A DNA stretch of 64,000 nucleotides from Gluconobacter cerinus (GTDB lineage: Bacteria; Pseudomonadota; Alphaproteobacteria; Acetobacterales; Acetobacteraceae), in the NCBI RefSeq assembly GCF_002723935.1, contig NZ_BEWM01000001.1, positions 124,001-188,000 of the forward strand, written 5' to 3'. Position numbers and translations under genes: made by a program. Of the stretch, positions 27,524 to 36,655 are shown in pieces. How positions within the stretch are numbered: position 1 is the stretch's first letter; the number at the start of each line of letters is the position of its first letter. The notes beneath the pieces were generated by a model. The model saw nothing but the letters and a program-made list of their open reading frames with translations, was not told the origin of the DNA and searched no databases.

Positions 27524-27539
27524 CCCCTATATATTGGGG
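27524..27539. promoter_or_regulatory. NrdR-box-like operator upstream of nrdA
   Basis: CCCCTATATATTGGGG is a near-perfect 16-bp palindrome with a TATATAT core. This is the size and core of the NrdR box that represses ribonucleotide reductase genes in bacteria. The distance to the nrdA start is only 12 bases, so the box would overlap the transcription start or -10. NrdR boxes usually come in pairs; a clear second copy is not seen at the usual spacing. Confidence 0.65.
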
Positions 27540-27689
27540 CAATCGCAGAAAACCGCCACAGGTTCCCATTCATCCCCAAGGGGGCTTTTCCTGAGTGGCC
27601 TCACAACCACACCACACGGTTTTTTCACGGCAACGTTTCCTGTCTGGTCACGTTGGAGACAGCATCCCCCAACACGCGGAGAACGTCTC

Positions 27690-28121
27690 ATGACCATCAA
27701 CAAGAAAGCTTCGGCCCACTGGAGCGGCACCATCAAGGAAGGCAAGGGCACCATCTCGACGCAGAGCGGCGCCCTTCAGGACCAGCCTTATGGTTTCAAC
27801 ACGCGATTCGAAGACAAGCCCGGCACCAACCCGGAAGAACTGCTCGGCGCGGCCCACGCCAGCTGCTTCACAATGGCGCTATCTCTGATCCTTGGTGATG
27901 CTGGTTTTACAGCCGAATCCCTCGATACGGAGTCGACAATTTCCCTGGATAAGGTTGGTGATGGCTTTGCCGTTACGAAAGCCCATCTGACGCTTCGTGG
28001 CGTGGTTCCGAACGCCACCGAGGCCGACTTCTTGGATGCTGCCAACAAGGCCAAGATTGGCTGTCCGATGTCCAAGGTTCTCAATACAGAGATCACCTTG
28101 GACGCCAAGCTTGCCAGCTAA
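27690..28121 (+). CDS. osmC: OsmC-family peroxiredoxin
   Basis: A 143-residue OsmC/Ohr-family thiol peroxidase. The two active-site cysteines are in AHASCFTMALSLI and KIGCPMSKVLN, and TNPEELLGAAHA is the family's Arg/Glu region. It reduces organic hydroperoxides. OsmC-type rather than Ohr is suggested by KKASAHWSGTIKEGKGTIST at the N-terminus. The start is ATG 27690 with GGAG 8 bases upstream. It diverges from nrdA. Confidence 0.9.
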   Translation: MTINKKASAHWSGTIKEGKGTISTQSGALQDQPYGFNTRFEDKPGTNPEELLGAAHASCFTMALSLILGDAGFTAESLDTESTISLDKVGDGFAVTKAHLTLRGVVPNATEADFLDAANKAKIGCPMSKVLNTEITLDAKLAS

Positions 28122-28129
28122 GGCCTGAA

Positions 28130-28152
28130 GGCTGGGATCAGTTGTCCCAGCC
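28130..28152. terminator. Hairpin between convergent osmC and aroC
   Basis: GGCTGGGA (28130-28137) pairs with TCCCAGCC (28145-28152) around a 7-base loop. It covers the aroC stop codon and lies 8 bases after osmC. No long U tract follows in either direction. Confidence 0.6.
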
Positions 28153-29220
28153 GCACTGCGCATGATTGCGAAGCAGATGGTCCGCCAGAACGCAGGCCAT
28201 CATAGCTTCCGCCACAGGCACGGCACGGATACCGATGCAGGGATCGTGTCGTCCCTTGGTGCGAACCTCCACCGAATCCCCTGCACTATTGATGCTCGGC
28301 ACGGGCGTCAGGATTGAACTGGTTGGCTTGATGGCAAAGCGAGCCACGATCGGTTGCCCCGTGGAGATGCCTCCTAGGATGCCGCCCGCATGGTTCGATG
28401 CGAACTGCGGCCCCGGTGCGATCGGATCAGCGTTCTGCTCACCACGAAGGGCAGCGACGGCAAAACCATCGCCGATCTCAACGCCCTTCACACCATTAAT
28501 ACCCATCAGAGCACCAGCGAGATCTGCGTCCAGCTTGCCATAGACTGGCGCACCAAGACCGGGCGGCAAACCTTCTGCAACAACTTCAACAGTAGCACCA
28601 ATGGATGACCCATCCTTGCGAATGGAGTCGAGCAGCTCTTCCCATGGACCAACGCTTGCTGCATCCGGACACCAGAGCGGGTTGCGCTCCACTTCATCCC
28701 AGTCCCAGCGGGCCGGATCAATGGTATGACCACCAATGCCTGTCAGAGCTGCGCGAATCTTCACGCCTTCTCCGACCAACGTTTTCAGCAGCACGCGCGC
28801 AACAGCACCGGCCGCGACCCGCATGGCTGTTTCACGCGCAGACGAGCGGCCGCCGCCCCGATAATCACGGATGCCATATTTCAGATCGTAGGCGATGTCC
28901 GCATGACCCGGACGATAGCTCTGGGCAATCTCACCATAATCTTTCGACCGCTGATCGGTGTTCTCGATCATGAGCGAAATAGGCGTGCCGGTCGTCTGGC
29001 CTTCAAACACCCCCGATAGGATCCGGACCTGATCCGGTTCCCGACGCTGGGTCGTGAAGCGGGACTGCCCCGGCCGACGGCGATCAAGCCAAGGCTGGAT
29101 GTCCGCTTCGGACAGCTTCAGGCGGGGTGGACAGCCATCTACGACGCAGCCAATGGCTGGCCCATGACTTTCACCCCATGTGGTGACGCGAAAGAGTTGC
29201 CCGAAGCTGTTGTCTGACAT
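28138..29220 (-). CDS. aroC: Chorismate synthase
   Basis: A 360-residue FMN-dependent enzyme. It has [20 protein letters not shown] at the N-terminus, [16 protein letters not shown] in the first third, [16 protein letters not shown] in the middle and [16 protein letters not shown] at the C-terminus, all signature regions. It makes chorismate from EPSP. ATG 29220 is two bases after the fabI stop (TGACAATG), so fabI and aroC are one transcript. Confidence 0.96.
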   Translation of the reverse strand: MSDNSFGQLFRVTTWGESHGPAIGCVVDGCPPRLKLSEADIQPWLDRRRPGQSRFTTQRREPDQVRILSGVFEGQTTGTPISLMIENTDQRSKDYGEIAQSYRPGHADIAYDLKYGIRDYRGGGRSSARETAMRVAAGAVARVLLKTLVGEGVKIRAALTGIGGHTIDPARWDWDEVERNPLWCPDAASVGPWEELLDSIRKDGSSIGATVEVVAEGLPPGLGAPVYGKLDADLAGALMGINGVKGVEIGDGFAVAALRGEQNADPIAPGPQFASNHAGGILGGISTGQPIVARFAIKPTSSILTPVPSINSAGDSVEVRTKGRHDPCIGIRAVPVAEAMMACVLADHLLRNHAQCGWDN

Positions 29221-29222
29221 TG

Positions 29223-30074
29223 TCAGTCCCCGGAGCTGACAGCAGCAATGTCCGGAGCTGCCGGGTTCTTCATGCCAACCGTGTGGTAGCCGCAATCCAC
29301 ATGGTGGATTTCGCCCGTCACGCCGCTGGAGAGGTCGGAGAGCAGGTACATGCCCGAACCGCCAACGTCCTTCAGGGTCACGTTACGCTCCATCGGAGCG
29401 TTGAGCTGGTTCCAGCGCAGGATGTAGCGGAAGTCACTGATGCCATTAGCAGCCAGCGTCATGATCGGGCCTGCGGAGATACCGTTCACGCGGATATCGT
29501 CACGGCCGAGATCAGCGGCCATGTAACGCACGGAGGCTTCTAGAGCCGCCTTGGCAACCCCCATGACGTTGTAGTGCGGCATAACCCGCTCTGCACCGAG
29601 ATAGGTCATGCTCAGGAACGAACCACCGGCATTCATCATGGCAGACGCGCGACGGGCGACGGACACGAAGGAGTAGCAGGAAATGTCCATGGCCTGCAGA
29701 AAGGCATCACGCGGCGTGTCGATGTAACGGCCGCGCAGGTACTGCTTGTCAGCAAAAGCAATGGCGTGAAGCACGAAGTCGATCTTGCCCCACACCTTTT
29801 CGATTTCATCGAACGTCGCATCGATTGCTGCATCATCGCTGACATCACACGGCAGAACCAGATCAGAGCCAACGCTTTCCGCGAGGGGACGCACGCGCTT
29901 GCCAAGGGCTTCACCCTGATAGGTGAAAGCGAGTTCCGCGCCCTGTGCAGCACAGGCGCTCGCAATAGCCCAAGCGATGGAATGCTTGTTGGCGACACCC
30001 ATGATAACACCGCGCTTGCCCTTCATGAGGGTGCCGGTCACGGGAGCCGGGATGTTGTCTTCTGTTTCAGACAT
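29223..30074 (-). CDS. fabI: Enoyl-[acyl-carrier-protein] reductase (NADH)
   Basis: A 283-residue short-chain dehydrogenase of the FabI type. It has the cofactor loop [34 protein letters not shown] carrying Tyr and Lys of the YX6K pair, and [11 protein letters not shown] of the substrate loop. It catalyses the last step of each fatty-acid elongation cycle and is the triclosan target in other bacteria. The start is ATG 30074, giving [12 protein letters not shown] before the Rossmann fold. Confidence 0.94.
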   Translation of the reverse strand: MSETEDNIPAPVTGTLMKGKRGVIMGVANKHSIAWAIASACAAQGAELAFTYQGEALGKRVRPLAESVGSDLVLPCDVSDDAAIDATFDEIEKVWGKIDFVLHAIAFADKQYLRGRYIDTPRDAFLQAMDISCYSFVSVARRASAMMNAGGSFLSMTYLGAERVMPHYNVMGVAKAALEASVRYMAADLGRDDIRVNGISAGPIMTLAANGISDFRYILRWNQLNAPMERNVTLKDVGGSGMYLLSDLSSGVTGEIHHVDCGYHTVGMKNPAAPDIAAVSSGD

Positions 30075-30240
30075 TGAAGGTTTCCTGAATCGCGTTGGCG
30101 TGTTAGCGCCGTGGTCGCACAAGAGATGCCAGCAAACAAGAGTAACACGACACTCAATGCCTCTTGGACGGCAGTTTCCAGCCGTAGTGTGGATTTCAGG
30201 CCCATGAGGCAGGTCAAGGCAAGCGCTCCTGCTTCCTCTA

Positions 30241-30246
30241 TATAAT
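30241..30246 (+). promoter_or_regulatory. Possible -10 element upstream of pdxH
   Basis: TATAAT at 30241-30246 is a perfect -10 hexamer, but no good -35 is seen 16-18 bases upstream. It would give a leader of about 110 bases that contains several potential hairpins (for example GCCCTTTCGGGC at about 30328). Confidence 0.4.
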
Positions 30247-30365
30247 GCCTCTGACGCCATAATTCGGAACCGGAACCTGACAGGGTCTGTTCCGGGACCC
30301 GGACGGAGCCGCTATGGTTCTTACATCGCCCTTTCGGGCTGTCCCCGCTGCTTCAGGAGACTTCC

Positions 30366-30968
30366 ATGCCCTCTCTGCCCCTCATCGATCTAACTTCTGA
30401 TCCATTTGCCCTGTTCGCAGCCTGGATGTCAGACGCGGAAGCGTCTGAGCCCAATGATCCGAACGCCATGGCCGTTGCAACATCCACGCCAGATGGCCGC
30501 CCTTCCGTTCGCATGCTTTTGCTCAAGGGTGCGGACGAGCGCGGGTTTGTCTTCTATACCAACGTGGAGAGCCGCAAGGGTGGCGATCTGCTGGCCAATC
30601 CGCATGTCGCCTTGCTGTTCCACTGGAAGTCCTTGCGTCGGCAGATCCGGATCGAAGGACCTGTTACGCAGGTCAGTGACGAGGAAGCAGATGCTTATTT
30701 CGCCAGCCGGTCGCCCATGTCCCGGCTGGGGGCCATTGCATCTGACCAGTCACGCCCTCTGGATGAACGCAGCACCTTTGAAGAGCGCCTGCAGGCCGCA
30801 GAAGAAAAATATGGCAATGGCCCTATTCCGCGTCCGAACAACTGGACAGGTTTCCGCGTTGCTCCAGACGCCATAGAGTTCTGGCAGGACCGGCCTTTCC
30901 GCCTCCATGACCGAGCATTATGGACTCGTGATGGATCTGAATGGAACGTCACGCGTCTTTATCCGTAA
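30366..30968 (+). CDS. pdxH: Pyridoxamine 5'-phosphate oxidase
   Basis: A 200-residue FMN-binding split-barrel protein. It has RMLLLKGADERGFVFYTN, SRKGGDLLANPHVALLFHW and FWQDRPFRLHDRALW followed by the C-terminal RLYP. It oxidises PNP or PMP to pyridoxal phosphate. ATG 30366 has CAGGAGAC just upstream. Confidence 0.94.
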   Translation: MPSLPLIDLTSDPFALFAAWMSDAEASEPNDPNAMAVATSTPDGRPSVRMLLLKGADERGFVFYTNVESRKGGDLLANPHVALLFHWKSLRRQIRIEGPVTQVSDEEADAYFASRSPMSRLGAIASDQSRPLDERSTFEERLQAAEEKYGNGPIPRPNNWTGFRVAPDAIEFWQDRPFRLHDRALWTRDGSEWNVTRLYP

Positions 30969-31010
30969 AGATAGAGAACACCCTTTTCCCAAGGTGGGGA
31001 GCCTTACGTT

Positions 31011-31895
31011 ATGCTTATCGAAATCAAGAACATCCTTCTCCCCCTCACCGGGGCCGACGATCTGGATTCAGTCATGTCGGTGGCCCTGGATTTTGCCCGT
31101 CGTTTTGATGCACACCTGTCTGCTGTCGTTGTCGGATCAGATCCGACCGAAGTTGCCACACTCGCTGGCGAAGGCATTTCTGCCGGAATGGTGACGGAAA
31201 TGATTGATGCGGCGGCCACGGAAGCCCACCGCCGCGCCATCAGGATCCGACACAGCTTCGACAGCTTCGTGCATAATAACGGACTTCGCCGCGTCGAAGC
31301 CTCCAAGATCGGCATGTCCATTGGCGGCGGTGTCAGTGCCAGCCTCGAAGTGCTGGACGGCACGGAACATGATGCCCTGACATGGCGCTCACGCCTAGCA
31401 GACATGACGCTCGTGCCCAATCTCATTTCAGCCACTGACCCGCGCGCATCAGAAACACTGCATGCCATTCTTTTTGACAGCGGGCGTCCTCTGGTCATTG
31501 CTCCGCCAATTGCTCCGAAAACAGTAGGCAGCCGCATTGCCATTGCCTGGAACGGAACACCCGAGTCTTCGCTTGCACTCCGCTGCATCCTGCCATGGGC
31601 GCATACCGCGGAAGGCGTTCAGGTTTTGACATGCCAAGAATATCAGCGCCGCGGCCCTACGGGCGATGATGTTGTCCGTTACCTGCGTCTGCATGGCATT
31701 TCCGCTACGACACGCGCCTGCGACCCCATCAATAAGGATGTCGGTGCTGGCCTGTTGAAGGGGGCTGAAGATTTTGGCGCCGATATGCTGAGCATGGGGG
31801 CCTACTCCCACTCCCGTCTTCGCCAGATGATTCTGGGGGGCGTGACCCGTCATATCCTTGAGAACATGAAACTCACAGTTCTCATGAGCCGCTAA
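31011..31895 (+). CDS. Tandem-domain universal stress protein
   Basis: A 294-residue protein with two Usp domains. The first (about 1-150) starts IKNILLPLTGADDLDSVMSVAL, and the second (about 165-294) starts IAIAWNGTPESSLALRC and ends with MGAYSHSRLRQMILGGVTRHIL, the ATP-binding G-2X-G-9X-G-like loop. Such proteins accumulate in stress and often bind ATP. The ribosome site GGTGGGGAG precedes ATG 31011. It is 42 bases after pdxH and may be co-transcribed. Confidence 0.87.
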   Translation: MLIEIKNILLPLTGADDLDSVMSVALDFARRFDAHLSAVVVGSDPTEVATLAGEGISAGMVTEMIDAAATEAHRRAIRIRHSFDSFVHNNGLRRVEASKIGMSIGGGVSASLEVLDGTEHDALTWRSRLADMTLVPNLISATDPRASETLHAILFDSGRPLVIAPPIAPKTVGSRIAIAWNGTPESSLALRCILPWAHTAEGVQVLTCQEYQRRGPTGDDVVRYLRLHGISATTRACDPINKDVGAGLLKGAEDFGADMLSMGAYSHSRLRQMILGGVTRHILENMKLTVLMSR

Positions 31896-31970
31896 TCATG
31901 CGTCCTTTTCGGGAGTTCTGCGTTGAAACAGTCATCTGACGTCACAACCAGAACCCCGGAAGGACACATT

Positions 31971-32681
31971 ATGATCTCCCGACTTGTTGGCCCAGCTTTT
32001 TGCCTGAGTGCTCTGATCGCTATGCCGGTGCATGCCATGGATGTCCCGCAAGCGCCGGACATTTCGGCTTTTACACTTCAGGAGCCTGCCAAGCGTCTGG
32101 GCCTGCATCTTGTTCCGTCCGCGACACTCGGCTCTGGCTACAACACAGCTTTTTACTCCCGCGATCAGCAGACGGGTGCCCTGACACTCACGACTGACGG
32201 CCTCCAGCCAGTCATTCGTAGGAAGGTCGCTCCGGAGACGCTTTTGCGAGAAAATACCGCATGGTATTTTCAGCAAACGAATTCTGACATGACGGCGGCC
32301 CTACACATTGACCACCTTCCACGAAATGGAAAAGTGGTCATTGGCCGCCTGGCAAGCACACAGCATCCAGTGGCGGAACTAAGCGTTCAAGGTGACCGGG
32401 TCTTTGCACTCGTGGATAATGGCACATCCACGCAGAGCGTTGTGGTCGGCACGGTTTATCCGCATCAGACCATTCGCTACGGAATTCATACGTCTCCGAA
32501 TGGTTTGATGCGCATCATCGTCAACGGAACAGAAAATCACTTCTCATTGCCCTCTGCCGCGATAGCACAGGGTGTATGGTTCGAAGCTGTGGCTGGCGAA
32601 CAGGGTTGGCACGCACCAACTCACTCCGATATGGCCCGGATAACCTTCACCGGCCTTCAGGTTCATCACGAAGCAGCCTGA
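31971..32681 (+). CDS. Secreted PL7-like (alginate lyase-type fold) protein
   Basis: A 236-residue exported protein with signal peptide MISRLVGPAFCLSALIAMPV, cleavage near HA. The mature part alternates short beta strands. The order VVIGRLAST, PVAELSVQGDRVFALV, IRYGIHTSPNGLMRIIVNG and GVWFEAVAGEQG recalls the jelly-roll of polysaccharide lyase family 7, but the QIH catalytic site reads IGRL here and RTELR is not clear. A binding or changed function is possible. I chose ATG 31971 over a TTG at 31923 because it gives a clean signal peptide. Confidence 0.5.
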   Translation: MISRLVGPAFCLSALIAMPVHAMDVPQAPDISAFTLQEPAKRLGLHLVPSATLGSGYNTAFYSRDQQTGALTLTTDGLQPVIRRKVAPETLLRENTAWYFQQTNSDMTAALHIDHLPRNGKVVIGRLASTQHPVAELSVQGDRVFALVDNGTSTQSVVVGTVYPHQTIRYGIHTSPNGLMRIIVNGTENHFSLPSAAIAQGVWFEAVAGEQGWHAPTHSDMARITFTGLQVHHEAA

Positions 32682-32734
32682 CAGTCTGTCACAAAGTTTT
32701 GCGAGCGCCATCTGACCATGCTACCCGACTGCTC

Positions 32735-34600
32735 ATGATATCGCCCGCTCGCATGATCCATGTCTGGTTAGGTGCCTGTCTGCGCTCCACCCACTGGAAT
32801 GTCGGAGGCACCAAACAGGCAAGAGCGCTTCTGACGCAAGCTGATCAGGGAACAGTTCTTGCCCTCTGGCACCGTTCCCTGACACTGGCTCCAGCGCTTT
32901 GGTTCTGGGCCCGGGCGATCGAACCACGGGTTAAGCTCCGGGTTCTGATTTCCCGCAACGCGGATGGACGCCTTATCGCGGATGCTATTCGTCCGTGGGG
33001 AATCATTGGTATTCATGGCTCCACCTCTCGCAAAGGGAAGGACAAAGGCGGCGCGGCGGCACTCAGAGTCGCTCTCCGGGAACTGAAGCAGGGTGCTTTT
33101 GTCGCCATTACTCCAGATGGACCGCGCGGCCCGGCAGAGGAGGTTCAGCCGGGCATTCTCGTGCTATCGCGGATTTCCAGACGCCCCATTATTCCGCTGG
33201 GTATGGCCTGCAACAGCATTCGCCTGCCCTCGTGGGACGGCCTTACATTTCCACTCCCCTTTGGGCGCGGGTCTGTCGTGGTCGGTGAACCGCTTCTTGA
33301 GCCGGATACCGAGACGCTCCGTGTTGCACTCAATGCCGTTGCGAAGCAGGCGGAAGCTAACGTCCGCAATCAAAATCTTTCCGTCATGGATCGGTTGTGG
33401 GGGGGCGTAGGTAGCCTTCTGGCTCCTGCTCTGACGATCATGCTGCGGGTACGTCTGAAGCGAGGACGGGAGCTGCCAGACCGCCTTCGTGAAAGAATGG
33501 GTCTAGGGGGCGGTCATCGCCCAAAAGGCACACTTCTCTGGATACATGCTGCCAGCGTGGGGGAAACCCTGTGTGCGCGACCATTGCTTGATGATCTTCT
33601 GGAGAAGCGCCCGGATCTGCATGTCCTGTTTACAACCGCCACGGTGACGGGCGCAGAAATTGTCAGCCGCCATCCAGAATTCGGGCGCCGTGTCTCTCAT
33701 CGTTTTATTCCTCACGATGTGCCGCGCTGGTTTGGCCGATTTCTCAAGCGTTGGCAGCCGGACGGTGCTGTCTTTGTAGAAAGTGAACTCTGGCCCGGTA
33801 TCATTGCAGCCTGCTACCGCAAGGCTATTCCCGTCGTGCTGGTCAACGGTCGCCTATCGGATCGCTCGGCTCGCCGGTGGAAAAAAGCCGCTAGCCTGAC
33901 TGGACGCATGTTTTCCCGTCTTTCCTGGGTTGCAGCTCGAGGCCCGGAAGACGCGGCACACTTCCGCTCCCTAGGCACAAAAGCCGTTTATGAAGATGGA
34001 GACCTCAAACAGGATGCCCCTCCTCTGTCATGCGACTTCGCTGAATTGGAGCGACTTCAGGCCGTGATTGGAAATCGTCCGGTTTTCGTCGCAGCTTCGA
34101 CACATCCCGGTGAAGAGGAACTGGTGCTGGCAGCAGCAACGCTTGCCAGAAAAAAACAACCTGACCTTCTGACGATCCTCATCCCCCGGCATCCAAAACG
34201 CGGCGAGGAACTAGCTTCGCGCTTCGATCTGCCCCGGCGATCCGTTGGGCAGGAGCCGAACAACAAGGCTCATGGCTGGATTGCCGACACATTAGGGGAA
34301 CTGGGCCTGTTCTACAGACTCGCGACTTGCTGCTTCCTGGGCAACTCTCTCGCGGGGAAAGGCGGTGGCCACAATCCTTTCGAACCACTTCGCCTGGGCG
34401 TTCCGACTGCAACCGGCCCTCTTATGGAAAACTGGCGGGAAGCGGTTAACCTGCTGCACGATTATCTTCACATCGTTAAGGATATCGATAGTCTGAGCCA
34501 GTGGATCACTGAACCTCATGTCACGCCTTCACCCGCAGTGCTTCAGCGCTCCGTGGTGTCCAGACTAAGCCCCCGCATTCTGGAGACACTTGAACGATGA
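32735..34600 (+). CDS. waaA: Fused DUF374 lysophospholipid acyltransferase-like and Kdo transferase WaaA
   Basis: A 621-residue protein made of two domains usually encoded by neighbouring genes. Residues 1-210 are DUF374: LALWHRSLTLAP, HGSTSRKGKDKGGAAALR and ITPDGPRGPAEEVQPGIL are its signatures. Residues 215-621 are a full-length WaaA/KdtA: LWIHAASVGETL (active-site Glu), TTATVTGAEI, VFVESELWPGII, VAASTHPGEEE and GKGGGHNPFEPLRLGVP. WaaA adds Kdo to lipid IVA at the inner membrane. No stop or frameshift is visible at the junction (about 33380-33410). ATG 32735 is preferred; ATG 32753 is possible. lpxK follows in ATGA overlap. Confidence 0.9.
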   Translation: MISPARMIHVWLGACLRSTHWNVGGTKQARALLTQADQGTVLALWHRSLTLAPALWFWARAIEPRVKLRVLISRNADGRLIADAIRPWGIIGIHGSTSRKGKDKGGAAALRVALRELKQGAFVAITPDGPRGPAEEVQPGILVLSRISRRPIIPLGMACNSIRLPSWDGLTFPLPFGRGSVVVGEPLLEPDTETLRVALNAVAKQAEANVRNQNLSVMDRLWGGVGSLLAPALTIMLRVRLKRGRELPDRLRERMGLGGGHRPKGTLLWIHAASVGETLCARPLLDDLLEKRPDLHVLFTTATVTGAEIVSRHPEFGRRVSHRFIPHDVPRWFGRFLKRWQPDGAVFVESELWPGIIAACYRKAIPVVLVNGRLSDRSARRWKKAASLTGRMFSRLSWVAARGPEDAAHFRSLGTKAVYEDGDLKQDAPPLSCDFAELERLQAVIGNRPVFVAASTHPGEEELVLAAATLARKKQPDLLTILIPRHPKRGEELASRFDLPRRSVGQEPNNKAHGWIADTLGELGLFYRLATCCFLGNSLAGKGGGHNPFEPLRLGVPTATGPLMENWREAVNLLHDYLHIVKDIDSLSQWITEPHVTPSPAVLQRSVVSRLSPRILETLER

Positions 34601-35580
34601 GACTACGGGCTCCGCGATTCTGGTCCGTCCCGAGGGTAGGCCCTGCGGCATTCATGCTGCGCCCTTTGGCAGGAATCGCAACCCGTCTGACCCGTCGCCG
34701 TATGACCCGCGAAGGCTATCGAGCCATAGTCCCGGTACTATGCTGCGGCAACGTGACTGCTGGGGGCACGGGAAAAACCCCCCTGACACTGGATCTGGTC
34801 CAAAGACTGAAAGATCGTGGACATTCTCCGCATATTCTCAGTCGCGGTCATGGGGGCAGAGAGAAAGGGCCGCTGGAGATCAATCCGGGGCGTTCGAGCG
34901 CCCGCGATGTTGGCGATGAGCCTCTTCTTCTGGCAAAAGCCGCGCCAACATGGGTCGGAGCAGACCGGGCCCAGACCGCGAGACTGGCGGTTGGCCAAGG
35001 CGCTGATTGTCTTGTGATGGATGATGGTTTCCAGAACCCAGGACTTCACAAGGACCTCTCGGTGCTGGTCGTGGATGGTGTCGTGGGGTTTGGCAATGGG
35101 CAGGTCATGCCTGCGGGTCCTCTGCGTGAACCGGTGCTGGATGCTCTGAAGCGCGCGCAGTGCGTGGTCATCATTGGGGAAGACCGTCACGGGCTGCTGC
35201 TCACCCTTCCCCCATTTCTCTTCAAAGCTCAGGCCAGACTGGTTCCCGGCCCTGAAATCCGCGGTCTGCAAGGCCGGAGAGTTGTCGCTTTCGCGGGGAT
35301 CGGCCGCCCCGATAAATTTTTCACCATGCTGCAGGACGCAGGTGTCTCCCCTGTTCGCTGCCTTCCCTTTCCGGATCATCATGCCTACTCGGCCAATGAC
35401 ATCCAGCGCCTTGAAACGCTGCGTCGGGAATCCGGAACCACGCTCGTGACCACAGCCAAGGATGCGGTCAAACTTCCTCCCGCTTTCCGGGCGCAGGTCA
35501 CCGTCATCAACGTTGAGCTTCTTTGGGCCGACCCAAAAGCGCCGGACCATATTCTGGATCTTCTGTTCCCTCACTCATGA
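34597..35580 (+). CDS. lpxK: Tetraacyldisaccharide 4'-kinase
   Basis: A 327-residue lipid A kinase. The P-loop is CGNVTAGGTGKTPLTLDL (about residues 49-66); VMDDGFQNPGLHKDLSVLVVDG holds the DDGFQ motif, and TTAKDAVKLP lies near the C-terminus. It phosphorylates the 4' position of the lipid A disaccharide. The N-terminus is amphipathic and membrane-associated. The start overlaps the WaaA stop (ATGA), and the end overlaps the next start. Confidence 0.94.
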   Translation: MRLRAPRFWSVPRVGPAAFMLRPLAGIATRLTRRRMTREGYRAIVPVLCCGNVTAGGTGKTPLTLDLVQRLKDRGHSPHILSRGHGGREKGPLEINPGRSSARDVGDEPLLLAKAAPTWVGADRAQTARLAVGQGADCLVMDDGFQNPGLHKDLSVLVVDGVVGFGNGQVMPAGPLREPVLDALKRAQCVVIIGEDRHGLLLTLPPFLFKAQARLVPGPEIRGLQGRRVVAFAGIGRPDKFFTMLQDAGVSPVRCLPFPDHHAYSANDIQRLETLRRESGTTLVTTAKDAVKLPPAFRAQVTVINVELLWADPKAPDHILDLLFPHS

Positions 35581-36491
35581 CTTCAATTCCACATCGGGCG
35601 GAAGCCCTGCTTGTGCGCGTCCTGCTGGGCTGGCTGCGCATTCTCCCCCCTGCGGCCGCGTCCACACTGGGTGGCTCCGTCGCGCGCCATATCGGGCCTC
35701 TTATTCCCGTCTCCAAAGTGGCCGACCGAAACCTGCAACTGGCCATGCCACAACTGACCCGGGAAGAACGGGGCAGTATCGTCAAAGACTGCTGGGAAAA
35801 CCTGGGGCGCACCGTGGCGGAGTTTCCGCATGTGGGCCGATTAAAACAGAACACGCCGACGGGATCAGGATGGCGTGTTGACGGATCGGAATATCTGGAA
35901 GCCGCACGCGCAACGGGGCGCCCGGTCATTTTCTTTTCCGGCCATATTGGCAACTGGGAACTCATGCCCCCGGTCGTGGCACGATTCGGGATGCCCTTTG
36001 CTTCCTTCTATCGGGCAGCCAGCAATCCGATTGTAGATTCCATCATCCATGCCCTCCGCCGCCGAGCTATGCGCATGGATGTTCCAATGTTCCCCAAAGG
36101 AGCCCGTGGAGCTCGCTCTGCGCTGAAGCACCTGTCTCACGGCGGCCATTTAGGCGTGCTTGGCGATCAGAAAATGAATGATGGCATCGAGGCCAGTCTT
36201 TTCGGTCGTCCCGCCATGACGGCCTCTGCAACCGCCGTGTTTGCCCTGCGGCATAAAGCCTTGATTGTAACCGGACATGTGCGCCGTGAAGGGCCTGCCA
36301 GACTGGTACTCGTTGTGGATCCCCCCATTGACCCACAACCTACCGAGAATCGTCAGGCAGATGTCCTGAAGCTGACACAGCAACTCAATGACCGGCTTCA
36401 GGAGTGGATAGAGCAGGAACCCGGCTCATGGCTCTGGCTTCACCGGAGATGGGCCAAGGCACTGTATCGGAATATGACAACAACATGTTGA
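35577..36491 (+). CDS. lpxL: Lipid A late acyltransferase (LpxL/HtrB family)
   Basis: A 304-residue acyltransferase. FFSGHIGNWELMPP holds the HX4E catalytic pair, and LGVLGDQKMNDGIEASLFG and KALIVTGHVRREG are family regions. A hydrophobic N-terminal segment (LLVRVLLGWLRILP) anchors it. It adds secondary acyl chains to Kdo2-lipid IVA. Whether it is LpxL or LpxM cannot be settled by sequence. ATG 35577 shares ATGA with lpxK. A perfect hairpin follows the stop. Confidence 0.88.
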   Translation: MTSIPHRAEALLVRVLLGWLRILPPAAASTLGGSVARHIGPLIPVSKVADRNLQLAMPQLTREERGSIVKDCWENLGRTVAEFPHVGRLKQNTPTGSGWRVDGSEYLEAARATGRPVIFFSGHIGNWELMPPVVARFGMPFASFYRAASNPIVDSIIHALRRRAMRMDVPMFPKGARGARSALKHLSHGGHLGVLGDQKMNDGIEASLFGRPAMTASATAVFALRHKALIVTGHVRREGPARLVLVVDPPIDPQPTENRQADVLKLTQQLNDRLQEWIEQEPGSWLWLHRRWAKALYRNMTTTC

Positions 36492-36512
36492 GCCATGCAA
36501 TTTTTGCATGGC
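36492..36512 (+). terminator. Hairpin after lpxL
   Basis: GCCATGCAA (36492-36500) pairs perfectly with TTGCATGGC (36504-36512) around TTT, directly after the lpxL stop. The next bases are AGATTTGTC, so the U tract is short. CAACATGTTG, a 10-bp palindrome, lies immediately before it across the stop. Confidence 0.65.
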
Positions 36513-36655
36513 AGATTTGTCACAGTGGGGAAAGTTTATGTCGCGGAAAGGGGTTTTGGCGTCATTTTAGATTGTGAAAGGGGCCGTTTGGATTTTAGCC
36601 TGACCTTATCGCAATCCACGGGCTCCCCCGCCCCGCTCTGATGAGGACTTTCCTG

